Of a stretch of 64,000 bases of DNA, positions 18,633-26,432 are shown piece by piece. Location of the stretch: NCBI RefSeq assembly GCF_900142575.1, contig NZ_FRBI01000020.1:62001-126000 (forward strand), read 5' to 3'. Numbering within the stretch: the first letter of the stretch is position 1; the number at the start of each line of letters is the position of its first letter. The translations under genes were made by a program, and so were the position numbers. Below the pieces are notes generated by a model. It searched no databases and was not told the DNA's origin. It was given only the letters and a program-made list of their open reading frames with translations. Origin of the DNA: Actinacidiphila paucisporea. GTDB lineage: Bacteria; Actinomycetota; Actinomycetes; Streptomycetales; Streptomycetaceae.

Positions 18633-19366
18633 CGTACGAACCCGACCCCGAAAGCGGCCGGCTGCGTGCGGCGCTTGCCCGCAGCCTGGAGGCCCACGAC
18701 CCCTCGCCCGCGCCCGTCGCCGGCATCATCGCGGCCGGCCGGGCCCGCCGCGGGCGTCGCCGCGGGGCGGTGTTCGCGGCGACCGTGTCGGTCGCAGCCG
18801 CCGGCCTCCTGGTCACGCTGCCCGTCCTCCACCAGGCCGCGGATCCCCCGCGCCCGCAGGCGACCATCGGCGCCGCCTCGCCGTCCGGCGGCTCGGTCAG
18901 CGCGCTGGTGGCGCAGGGCAGTGTCGGCGGCACGGCCTGGTCGGTGACCCTGGAGTTCTACCCGACGCTCCCGCAGGACTTCGCCGGCGCTTCGGCCCGG
19001 TCACTGCTGTGCCAGCGGATGGTGATCGGCGGGGTCCGCGTCGACCACCAGGGCGGCCCCTGGTCCGACTGCCACCTGGGGGACGGCCCTGACGACGTCC
19101 GCCAGAACGGTGAGGCAGGCCTGTGGGGCCTGCACGAGAAGGGCACCAGTGGTTTCCGGCTCTTCGTCGCCCATTCGGAGCCGACCGTCGCCTACGGAGT
19201 GGTCACCCTCACCGACGGCGACCGCCTCCAGGCCCCGGCGGCGGCCGTCCCCGGCACCGTCATCCACGCCTGGGCCGTCGCGATCGCGGCGGGCAGGACC
19301 ATCGCCTCGGTCGACCAGTACGACGTCCGCCACCGGCTGGTCAGCCATGAGACACAGTGGCGCTGA
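18629..19366 (+). CDS. Single-pass membrane protein, probable anti-sigma partner with shared outer domain
   Basis: 245 residues. A short cytoplasmic N-terminus (1-46: LRAALARSLEAHDPS, then an Arg cluster RARRGRRRG) leads to one membrane helix (about 47-67). The outer domain has GTAWSVTLEFYPTLP, CQRMVIGGVRVDHQGGPW and KGTSGFRLFVA, and ends VDQYDVRHRLVSHETQWR. It is a paralogue of the secreted protein two genes upstream. The inner segment resembles the short N-termini encoded after SigE-type sigmas, but it lacks the zinc-binding HxxxCxxC of classical ZAS anti-sigmas. Location and topology suggest it senses something outside and controls the sigma factor; that is inference. Confidence 0.75.
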   Translation: MTYEPDPESGRLRAALARSLEAHDPSPAPVAGIIAAGRARRGRRRGAVFAATVSVAAAGLLVTLPVLHQAADPPRPQATIGAASPSGGSVSALVAQGSVGGTAWSVTLEFYPTLPQDFAGASARSLLCQRMVIGGVRVDHQGGPWSDCHLGDGPDDVRQNGEAGLWGLHEKGTSGFRLFVAHSEPTVAYGVVTLTDGDRLQAPAAAVPGTVIHAWAVAIAAGRTIASVDQYDVRHRLVSHETQWR

Positions 19367-19548
19367 GCTGCCGGGCGCTCCTACGACGCGGTTCGGCAGG
19401 GGCGGAGCGGGTAAGGCAGTGAAGGTCGGGCACCGCTTGCGACGCGTGGACATCTGACCGGGTGCACGGCGGGCCCGTCGGTGCCGGGCGGGCGGTGCTG
19501 GACGCGCCGATGTCGACGTAGCGGAGACGTACCGGAGGGGACACGACC

Positions 19549-19857
19549 ATGAGGACGCTGGTGCTGGGCAGGACGCCCGCCAGGGTGACGGCTGTGCTGG
19601 CCACGTTACGCGGGGACGGATTCGAGGTGGAGGGCGTCAGCACCGACGACGAGGCCAAGGCGCTGCTGGCGACCGACAGGTTCGAGGTGCTGATCATAGG
19701 CGGGGGCGTGGGGCCGGGCTCCCGCGCGGCGATCAAGGAGTTCGCGGCGGGCCACCGGGTGCGGCGGGTGATAGACGGTGCGCTGACCGAGCCGTTCGAC
19801 GTCTACGTGCGGCGGGAATTCGAGCCGGTGATCCGAGAGGTCGCCGCCGAGGGGTGA
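19549..19857 (+). CDS. Small hypothetical protein with receiver-like alpha/beta pattern
   Basis: A 102-residue soluble protein. Beta/alpha alternation is clear: TLVLGRTPARV, then a strand with FEVEGVS, FEVLIIGGGVG and VRRVIDG. This recalls a stripped receiver or Rossmann half-domain but has no phospho-acceptor Asp in the normal place. Start ATG 19549 follows GGAGGGG. It stands alone about 180 bp after the sigma operon. No function is assigned. Confidence 0.65.
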   Translation: MRTLVLGRTPARVTAVLATLRGDGFEVEGVSTDDEAKALLATDRFEVLIIGGGVGPGSRAAIKEFAAGHRVRRVIDGALTEPFDVYVRREFEPVIREVAAEG

Positions 19858-20109
19858 GGTCGCCGCAGGCGGTCGGGCGCGAGGACCGCGGGGCGGCCGG
19901 AGGCGGTACTCGCTCTCCCCCGGGATTCCGGTCGCCCGCGGTCAGGCGGGGGCGTTCAGGCGCTGTGACCGGGTGATGCGCGCTACCGCCGGCCCGGATA
20001 CTCACGCGGAGTAGCGCCCGTGTGCGCCGGTGACCCGCGGAATCCGATCAAGGCCCGATATCCCGGATCCGGGTGACTGGGACCGCATCGAACGGGCACG
20101 CGAAAGAGT

Positions 20110-20286
20110 ATGAATGCACGCAAGAAAGGCAGCGTCCCCCAGACCCACCTGACCCCGGACCTCCCGCCGGCGGTCGAGGTCCCCGACCTCCCGCTCAAGC
20201 CGGCCCCCAAGGACCGCCCCGCCCCTCGCGTGGGCCGCGGCGACGAGTCCCGCACTCGCCGGCCGGGCCGCGACGGCACTCCCTAG
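20110..20286 (+). CDS. Small proline- and arginine-rich protein (58 aa)
   Basis: ATG 20110 to TAG 20286 encodes 58 residues beginning MNARKKGSVPQTHLTPDLPP, with a Pro/Lys/Arg-rich middle and a basic C-terminus (RTRRPGRDG). Nearly all codons end in G or C, unlike the other frames here, which supports a real gene despite its length. The ribosome site is weak (AAAGAG). No cysteines, no membrane segment and no known family; it looks disordered and cationic. Confidence 0.5.
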   Translation: MNARKKGSVPQTHLTPDLPPAVEVPDLPLKPAPKDRPAPRVGRGDESRTRRPGRDGTP

Positions 20287-20484
20287 TTCCCGGCCGGCCA
20301 CCGTACCGGGCCCTCCCCGGCACTGGGCATGAGGCCACTTCCCACGCTGTACCCGGGACCGCTCCCGGCGCTGAGCCCGGCATTCGCCGCGGCCAGGGAG
20401 CCCTCTGGCCGGCGGCCCCGTACCTCCCCGTCATCCGCAACCCGCTCCCCGCGTCGCCGCCCGGTACCGGCGACGTGAGCGGCG

Positions 20485-21459
20485 TCAGCGGGCGATCTCG
20501 GCGGGCAGGCCGAAGGCCCGGAAGACCTCGGCCTCCTGGAAGACGGTGTTCCTGCTGATGCCGGCGGCGGTGACGGTGAAGACCTGCAGGGTGTGGAGCT
20601 CGAAGCGGCCGCTGCCGCCCTCCCGGTAGGCCGCGAAGGCCGGCTGGCCGTTCGCCGCGACCAGGACGAGACGCCAGCTGGTGCCGGCCTTGTCGAAGAC
20701 CCAGCCCATGAAGCGGCTGTAGTTCTCGGGCCCGACGAACCAGTTGAGCATCGGGGGCATCTCCATGACGACGTCATGGGCGAGGAGTCGCTTGAGCCCC
20801 TCGATGTCCGCCCTCTCGAACGCCGCCATATAGCGCTCGACGCAGGCCCGCTGCTCCGCCTGGGTGGGCTCCGCGACCTGGTCCTCCAGGACGCCCGCCT
20901 CGTCCAGCCGGGCGCGCGCCCGCTGCAGCGAGCTGTTGACCGAGGCGACCGTCGTGCCGAGGACGTCCGCGGTCTCGGCGGCGGAGAAGGCGAGCACCTC
21001 GCGCAGGATCAACGCGGCACGCTGGCGCGCGGACAGGTGCTGCATCGCGGCGACGAAGGCCAGCCGCAGACTGCCGCGGTCGACGGCGGCGCCCGCCGGG
21101 TCCCCCAGGTGCAGCAGCGCGTCGGGCACGGGCTGGAGCCAGGTGACCTCGCCGCCGGGGACCAGCGGCTGGAGGGGCTCGCTCTCCGCGACCATTCCCG
21201 ACGGCAGCGGTCGGTGGCCGCGGCTCTCCAGCGCGGTCAGGCAGGCGTTGGTCGCGATCCGGTACAGCCAGGTGCGCAGCGAGCCGCGGGCCTGGTCGTA
21301 GCGGTCCCGCGCCCGCAGGGCCCGCAGGTAGGTCTCCTGCACGAGGTCCTCGGCGTCGTGGACCGAGCCGAGCATCCGGTAGCAGTGGGCCAGCAACTCC
21401 GGCCGGTACGGCTCGAGTCGACGCTCGAAATCCGCCATGTCCCCGATCGTGGCCGCCAC
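20485..21459 (-). CDS. ECF sigma factor with C-terminal SnoaL-like domain
   Basis: 324 residues. Region 2 is RPELLAHCYRMLGSVHDAED with LVQETYLRALR; region 4 is HLSARQRAALILREVLAFSA followed by TADVLGTTVASVNSSLQRAR. Residues about 200-320 form a SnoaL_2-type domain (ERYMAAFERADIEGLKRLLA, EMPPMLNWFVG). Fused SnoaL domains replace anti-sigma factors in several ECF groups (ECF41/ECF56-like) and modulate the sigma in cis. The GTG at 21459 has AAGGGGGG upstream; an in-frame ATG at 21438 is an alternative. It is divergent from a free-standing SnoaL-like gene. Confidence 0.9.
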   Translation of the reverse strand: MAATIGDMADFERRLEPYRPELLAHCYRMLGSVHDAEDLVQETYLRALRARDRYDQARGSLRTWLYRIATNACLTALESRGHRPLPSGMVAESEPLQPLVPGGEVTWLQPVPDALLHLGDPAGAAVDRGSLRLAFVAAMQHLSARQRAALILREVLAFSAAETADVLGTTVASVNSSLQRARARLDEAGVLEDQVAEPTQAEQRACVERYMAAFERADIEGLKRLLAHDVVMEMPPMLNWFVGPENYSRFMGWVFDKAGTSWRLVLVAANGQPAFAAYREGGSGRFELHTLQVFTVTAAGISRNTVFQEAEVFRAFGLPAEIAR

Positions 21460-21633
21460 TGCCCACCCCCCTTTTGCCGCTTCCCCTCGCCGCGGACCCT
21501 ATCGCGCCCGAAGAAGTCGCCGCGGGCGCGATGAGTTCCGGCCCCGCCGCCGGTATGTATCCGCGGAGGCGAAGACTCCCGGTGAGCCGCAGGCCGCGGC
21601 GATCCGTACCAGTACGGTGAAGCGAGGGAAACC

Positions 21634-22050
21634 TTGAGTACGAACCAGAGGCGCGCGGCTGACGAGACCGCCATCCTCAAGGTGCTGAAAGACCTCTACG
21701 AGGCCTGGGACGACAACGACGCCGACGCCTTCGTGGCCGACTACACCGAGGACGCCAGCGCGATCCTGCCCGGGTCCTACCGGAAGTCCCGCGACGCGAT
21801 CCGCAACAGCATGGCGGCGGGTTTCAGCACCTTCCTGAAGGGCTCGACCACGATCGACAAGGTGCTCGACGTCCGCTTCCTCGGCGACGACAACGCCGTC
21901 GTGGTCAGCGAGACGGGCGTCCTCTTCGCCGGTGAGGCGGAGGTGCCTGCCGACCGGCTGGCGATCGCGACCTGGGTGGTCACCCGGCGGGACGGCCGGT
22001 GGCTGCTCGCGGCTTACCACAACTGCCCCGCCGCCACGCCCGCCGGCTGA
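21634..22050 (+). CDS. SgcJ/EcaC-type SnoaL-like protein
   Basis: A 138-residue single-domain protein of the NTF2/SnoaL fold (LYEAWDDNDADAFVADYTED, SYRKSRDAI, WVVTRRDGRWLLAAYHN). Family members are called SgcJ/EcaC; most have no proven activity. The start is TTG 21634 with GAGGGA upstream. It is divergent from the SnoaL-tailed ECF sigma and may be its target or a related sensor. A good terminator follows. Confidence 0.85.
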   Translation: MSTNQRRAADETAILKVLKDLYEAWDDNDADAFVADYTEDASAILPGSYRKSRDAIRNSMAAGFSTFLKGSTTIDKVLDVRFLGDDNAVVVSETGVLFAGEAEVPADRLAIATWVVTRRDGRWLLAAYHNCPAATPAG

Positions 22051-22062
22051 GGCCGCACCCGG

Positions 22063-22104
22063 CCCGGCGCCCCTCGTCCGCTGCGGCGGAGGAGGGGCGC
22101 CGGG
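22063..22104 (+). terminator. Terminator after the SnoaL-like gene
   Basis: A 13-bp perfect stem (CCCGGCGCCCCTC with its complement) plus inner TCCGC/GCGGA pairing, starting 13 bases after the stop. Confidence 0.75.
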
Positions 22105-22364
22105 CGCCGGATTCCCGGCGGGGGCTGTTGTTCGAGGGACTGGGGGAATCATTGGTGATATCGCGAGGGGTGGGGCAGTCCGCTCAACCGAAATGAGCCA
22201 TCGGGCGCTGCAATAATGCACCTTCAGTTTCCCGGTGGGGGTCTGCGCAAGCCCGGCTCTCTCCCAAGTGGAATTCGGGCAAGGAGTTTCTCAAGAGGAG
22301 GTCGCGCGGGGATCGGCCATGGTAGACCTGCCTCGAAGGCGTTACGGAGGGGGGATGTTCGGCA
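22105..22364. other. Intergenic region before the membrane-anchored protein gene
   Basis: The gap between genes runs from 22051 to 22364 and includes the terminator above. From 22140 on it is noticeably less GC-rich, fitting promoter DNA for the gene at 22365. No further gene or strong repeat is seen. Confidence 0.5.
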
Positions 22365-23036
22365 ATGGGTGACGACCAACTGGGATCGGACTCCGATGAG
22401 GAAACCGGGAGAAGCGGAATCTGGAGAGGCAGGGGTGGCGCAACGCAAATCATCGTCGCCGTGATCGGCGTCGTGGGAGCCGCACTCGCGGCTGTGCTCA
22501 CCGGAATGTTCACCAACGGCGGCAATAGCGACAGCTCCCCGCCTCCGGCCTCCGGGACGCCCTCCTTACCGGCGACGAGCAGCCCACCGCAGGCCACGCC
22601 CGCAGTGTCGACTGCCTGCGGCAAACACCTGCGGATCGTCGCCCCCCAGCAGAATTACCAGATCGCGGACGGCAATCTCGGCACCACCGTTCAGGTCGAG
22701 GCCTGCGACCTGAACGGCGACACGGGATGGATCTTCGATTTCGACCCCCGGGGCGACCAGGCGTACTTCCTCGACGGCACGGCACCGTACGCCCCGATCG
22801 CGCCGAGCGACGGCAGCTGGCACATCGTCGATCAGGGGATCGGAGACGTCGGCGAGGTGAACACCCCTCATATCATCTACCTGGCCGAGGCATCGCCGCA
22901 GTGCGCCAGCGCGCTGCGCACGGCAAAGCCCGACAAGAACGGCGACGTCAGCTTCAAGACGCTGCCCACCGGCTGCACGGTCGTCGATCACGTCGACGTG
23001 ACGGTAGTGGCGTATCCCTCCGAGTCCCCGAACTAG
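22365..23036 (+). CDS. Membrane-anchored hypothetical protein with extracytoplasmic domain
   Basis: 223 residues: an acidic cytoplasmic N-terminus (DSDEETGRSG), one membrane helix (about 28-49, IIVAVIGVVGAALAAVLTGM) and a Ser/Pro/Thr-rich stalk (52-80). The outer domain is about 140 residues with four cysteines and FDFDPRGDQAYFLDG. Codon use is less GC-biased than in neighbours, a sign of possible transfer. Start ATG 22365 has GGAGGGG about ten bases upstream. The TAG stop lies exactly at the edge of a MITE-like insertion. No family recognised. Confidence 0.7.
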   Translation: MGDDQLGSDSDEETGRSGIWRGRGGATQIIVAVIGVVGAALAAVLTGMFTNGGNSDSSPPPASGTPSLPATSSPPQATPAVSTACGKHLRIVAPQQNYQIADGNLGTTVQVEACDLNGDTGWIFDFDPRGDQAYFLDGTAPYAPIAPSDGSWHIVDQGIGDVGEVNTPHIIYLAEASPQCASALRTAKPDKNGDVSFKTLPTGCTVVDHVDVTVVAYPSESPN

Positions 23037-23226
23037 GGCCTGTCCGGCGGATCATGCCGGGCCTGCGACGCCCGGCACCGCACCCCTCCCCCTGCCTTCG
23101 GCGGGAGGTGCCCCCAGCGTTGTCGAATCATCCTTGTACGACCCGGTACGAGGACGATTCTCCGCCTTGCGATGTACGGCACCGGACGCCGCAGGCTGAT
23201 CCGCCATGATCCGCCGGACAGGCCCT
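23035..23226. mobile_element. MITE-like element with 22-bp perfect terminal inverted repeats
   Basis: About 190 bp. The left end (reading GGGCCTGTCCGGCGGATC inward from 23036) and the right end are perfect inverted repeats over 22 bp, 23035-23056 and 23205-23226. Inside are a hairpin around CTGCCTTCGGCGGGAGG and an imperfect pair near 23123-23137 and 23151-23165. It has no coding capacity. If the element proper is 23037-23224, the flanks are CTAG and CTGG, which fits a slightly decayed 4-bp duplication of an IS5-type CTAG target. The left flank contains the TAG stop of the upstream gene. The transposase that moves it is not in this window. Confidence 0.8.
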
Positions 23227-23486
23227 GGCACTCGCAGCCCACAAGCACTGCGGCATGACCGGCCGCCCGACCCGGGCGGCAGGACCTCCCGTACACGGTG
23301 GGAAGGCGCAACCCGACCCGGTTCCTGCGGTGTTCGCACCCCGAGGGGCGTCAGCACCGCCGGAAGGCGGTACGCTGCGACGCCGCTGTCGTGGTCACGA
23401 CGGCGGCGTCGCCATTGGCCTGCCGGTACATCCGGCGCACGTGGCACGTCACTTCAGTCACAGCACGTCGAAAATGGGGGCACCAC

Positions 23487-23915
23487 ATGGCCATTCGCAA
23501 GTCCACCATGCAGGAGCAGGTGGCCGAGGCCATCGCGCAGATCAACCCGGGCGACCGGCCGATCGCCACGATCCACACCGTGACCGGCCCGAGCCCGTGG
23601 CTCATCAACTCACTGGGTGCCATCGCCCAGCTGTTCGTGAAGTACTACTTCGTCACGGTCACCGAGCAGGCCGTGGTCTTCCACAAGGCGGGCCGGATGA
23701 GCGCCCGTCCCAAGGCGCTGGTCGTGGCGATACCGCGGAACGAGGCCGCGGCCCTGGTCAGCGACGTCAAGCGGAAGGCCGTGTGGAGCTCGCTGAAGTT
23801 CCAGCTGCCCGGCGAGGCCAAGCCGACCCGGCTGAACGTGGCCCGCTACTGGCGGCCCGAGCTGGACCAGTGGGTGCCCGCGGTCACCGGCACGCCGGTC
23901 ACCGCCTCGTCCTGA
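23487..23915 (+). CDS. Hypothetical protein, possibly PH-like
   Basis: A 142-residue soluble protein. The core YYFVTVTEQAVVFHKAGRMS followed by KALVVAIP has the strand pattern of bacterial PH-like domains that read as 'protein expressed and used as is'. ATG 23487 is taken although the frame is open upstream, because GGGG precedes it and coding character begins there. It lies 260 bp after the MITE and ends at a very strong terminator. No assigned role. Confidence 0.7.
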   Translation: MAIRKSTMQEQVAEAIAQINPGDRPIATIHTVTGPSPWLINSLGAIAQLFVKYYFVTVTEQAVVFHKAGRMSARPKALVVAIPRNEAAALVSDVKRKAVWSSLKFQLPGEAKPTRLNVARYWRPELDQWVPAVTGTPVTASS

Positions 23916-23961
23916 CACGCGCGCCGCGGGGCCGCTGACCGGTCCCGCACGGACGCCGAAC

Positions 23962-24004
23962 GGCCCCTGCTCTCCGCGCGCCGAACGCGCGGAGAGCAGG
24001 GGCC
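23962..24004. terminator. Strong bidirectional terminator
   Basis: A 19-bp perfect stem (GGCCCCTGCTCTCCGCGCG with its complement) with a five-base loop CCGAA, between convergent genes. Confidence 0.9.
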
Positions 24005-24020
24005 GGGGTGTTCCCCGTGG

Positions 24021-25778
24021 TCACCGGCGCGCGTCCGGCAGGAACTGCCAGGCGCCGGCCGGCGTCAGGGCGGCGGAGCCGGGCACGGGACGGCCGGCGG
24101 AGGTCACCGAGAGGTGGGCGAGGTCGACACCGCGGCCCTCGTAGACCGGGTCGGTGGTGTAGCGCCAGCGGAGCTGGAAGACGCCGGCCGGCTGCGGAAT
24201 CTCGGCGTGCGCGTGCCACCAGGCGCGGACGGACTGCCCGGACAGCGAGGCCGGCGTGCCGGGCGGCGCCCCCTGGCCGGTGACGGTCAGCGGCAGCGCG
24301 TGCCAGGTGGCGCCGCCGTCCGTGGAGTCCTCCAGGCAGAGCAGGTCGGTGGACTCGGTGTTGACGAAGGCGGCGAAGTCGACGTCCACCGGGGCGGTCG
24401 CGGTGAGCGGGCCGGTGGACAGGGTGCTGGTGGTGCCGCCGGCCTGGCCGGAATACCAGAGCGGGCCGCCGCCGGGCACCGCCACCCGCATGGCCTGCGA
24501 CATCGCCACGCCGATGGCCCGGCGCGGCGGGTTGGTCGAGGGGGTGGCCCGGGTGGGGTGCACCCGGTTGCTCAGCAGGATGACGAAGGACCGCGACTGC
24601 GGGTCGATGACCAGCGAGGTGCCGGTGAAGCCGGTGTGCCCGAGGGTCTGCGGGCCGGACAGTCCGCCCATGTACCAGATCTGGTCCAGCTCGAAGCCCA
24701 GGCCGTGCGAGTCGCCGGGGAAGGCCTGGTTGAAATTCTGCTCCATCAGCCGGACGCTGTCCCCGTCGAGGATGCGATGCCCGCGGTACGTACCGCCGTT
24801 GAGGATCGTCTGGGCGAGCACCGCCAGGTCGTCGACGGTGGAGAAGACGCCCGCGTGGCCGGCCACGCCGCCCAGCGCCCAGGCGTTCTCGTCGTGCACC
24901 TGGCCTCGCACCATGCCGCGCGCGGGACTGGTCTCGTACTCGGTGGCCGCGATCCGGGGCAGCTTGTCCGGCGGCGGGTTGTAGCCGGTGTCGGCCAGTT
25001 GCAGCGGCGTCGTGATGCCGTCGTGTACGAGGGTGTCCAGCGGCTTCCCCGTCACCTTCTCCAGGACCAGTTGCATGCTGAGCATGTTGAGGTCGGAGTA
25101 GAGATACGTGGTGCCCGGCGGGTGGATCGGCTCGGCGTCGAGGATCGCCTGCTCGCGCGAGGGGATGTCGGAGTAGCCCTGCCACAGGGAGGGCACCGGG
25201 TCCGCGTCGAATCCCGAGGTGTGGGTGAGGAGTTGCTCGACGGTGATGTCGCCCTTGCCGTTGGCGGCGAATTCCGGGAGGTAGTGCGCCACCGGGGTGC
25301 CGAGGTCGATCCGCCCGGCTTCGAGCTGCTGCATGGCCACGATCGAGGTGAACAGCTTCGACAGCGAGGCCAGGTCGTAGAGGGTGTCGGTGCGGGCCGG
25401 GACCCACTGGTCCGGGGGCAGTTCAGTGGTGGTGCCGGCGTACTTGACCGCGTAGCCGCCGGCGCCGCGTTCGACCACCACGCCGTCGTGCGCCATCAGC
25501 GTGGTGGCGCCGGGGAAGAGGTAGCCGGCGCCGGCGGACGGGTCCTCCCAGCCGGCCATCCGCTGCTCGAAGGCGTCGATGGGCGCGGCGTCGAGCCCCG
25601 CGTCGCGCGGGCTGCCGCGGCGGAGCACGGTGCCGACCGGTGCGAACCCGGTGTACGGCCGGTCGAAGCGGCTGCCGTCCGCGTGGTGCGCCGCCGGGAC
25701 GGCGGCGGCGCTGCCGGCCAGCGGGAAGGTGAGGGAGGAGAGCAGCACGACGGCTGCCGCCAGTACCGGAATCCGCAT
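24021..25778 (-). CDS. Secreted serine hydrolase of the beta-lactamase / class C PBP family
   Basis: 585 residues. Signal peptide 1-26 (AAAVVLLSSLTFPLAGSAAA). Catalytic motifs are SLSK (SxxK nucleophile and base, about residue 138), YSDLN (YxN) and GHTGFTG (the HTG/KTG position). This fits a beta-lactamase-fold esterase or D-Ala-D-Ala peptidase acting outside the cell. Residues about 430-585 add a beta-sandwich tail (DVDFAAFVNTESTDLLCLED, DSTDGGATWHALPL) like those of secreted immune-inhibitor-type proteases. ATG 25778 begins the signal peptide directly. A single-gene unit facing a terminator. Confidence 0.9.
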   Translation of the reverse strand: MRIPVLAAAVVLLSSLTFPLAGSAAAVPAAHHADGSRFDRPYTGFAPVGTVLRRGSPRDAGLDAAPIDAFEQRMAGWEDPSAGAGYLFPGATTLMAHDGVVVERGAGGYAVKYAGTTTELPPDQWVPARTDTLYDLASLSKLFTSIVAMQQLEAGRIDLGTPVAHYLPEFAANGKGDITVEQLLTHTSGFDADPVPSLWQGYSDIPSREQAILDAEPIHPPGTTYLYSDLNMLSMQLVLEKVTGKPLDTLVHDGITTPLQLADTGYNPPPDKLPRIAATEYETSPARGMVRGQVHDENAWALGGVAGHAGVFSTVDDLAVLAQTILNGGTYRGHRILDGDSVRLMEQNFNQAFPGDSHGLGFELDQIWYMGGLSGPQTLGHTGFTGTSLVIDPQSRSFVILLSNRVHPTRATPSTNPPRRAIGVAMSQAMRVAVPGGGPLWYSGQAGGTTSTLSTGPLTATAPVDVDFAAFVNTESTDLLCLEDSTDGGATWHALPLTVTGQGAPPGTPASLSGQSVRAWWHAHAEIPQPAGVFQLRWRYTTDPVYEGRGVDLAHLSVTSAGRPVPGSAALTPAGAWQFLPDARR

Positions 25779-26012
25779 GGGAACCTCGTCCGTCGGGGCC
25801 GTCGCGTCATGGTGTGGGCGGCCGTGGGGGTGGCTTCCGCAAGCTGTTCACCATGTGTTGATCGGGATCGGTAAATTACTGACCCCCGGATGCCCGGTCA
25901 ACCACGCCCGAAGAAAAACGGTCCGCTCACGCCTGTCGTGTCGATCGGCGCTCGCGCCGTTCGACCTGGGATAGAGAGGGCCGAGACGCGACCCCCGACC
26001 GAGGAGACGACG

Positions 26013-26432
26013 ATGGCGAAGTACATGCTGATCATGCGAGGCACGGACGAATCCGTCGCGAAGATGATGGAGACGCCCTTCGAGGACATGATCGAGGCGA
26101 TGGGCCGCTTCAACGAGGAGATGATCCGGGCGGGCGTGCTCGTGGCCACCGAGGGCCTCGACGACCCGTCGCAGGGTGTGGTGGTCGACTTCAGCGGGGA
26201 GACCCCGGTGGTCACCGACGGTCCGTACGGGGAGACCAAGGAGCTGTTCGGCGGCTTCTGCCTGCTCGACGTCGCCTCGAAGGAGGAGGCCGTCGAGTGG
26301 GCCAAGCGGCTGCCGGCGATCACCGGTTCGAAGGTCGAGATCCGCCGTGTTCCGGGCATCGACGAGTTTCCGCAGGACAACGAGTGGATCGTCAGGGAGC
26401 GGGAGTGGCGCGAGCGGACCGGCCAGATCTGA
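26013..26432 (+). CDS. YCII-related DGPF-domain protein
   Basis: 139 residues of the YCII/DGPF family; the namesake motif is DGPYGETKE and is preceded by MAKYMLIMRG. DGPF proteins form small dimeric alpha/beta barrels and are encoded beside ECF42 sigma factors in many actinobacteria. GAGGAG lies seven bases before ATG 26013. The TGA overlaps the ATG of the sigma gene (TGATG), so the two are coupled. Confidence 0.93.
   Translation: MAKYMLIMRGTDESVAKMMETPFEDMIEAMGRFNEEMIRAGVLVATEGLDDPSQGVVVDFSGETPVVTDGPYGETKELFGGFCLLDVASKEEAVEWAKRLPAITGSKVEIRRVPGIDEFPQDNEWIVREREWRERTGQI

Noticed and set aside
22365..23036. Truncation of the membrane-anchored protein by the MITE
   Set aside because: The TAG stop is part of the left CTAG flank and so probably existed before insertion; the protein ends in a plausible place.
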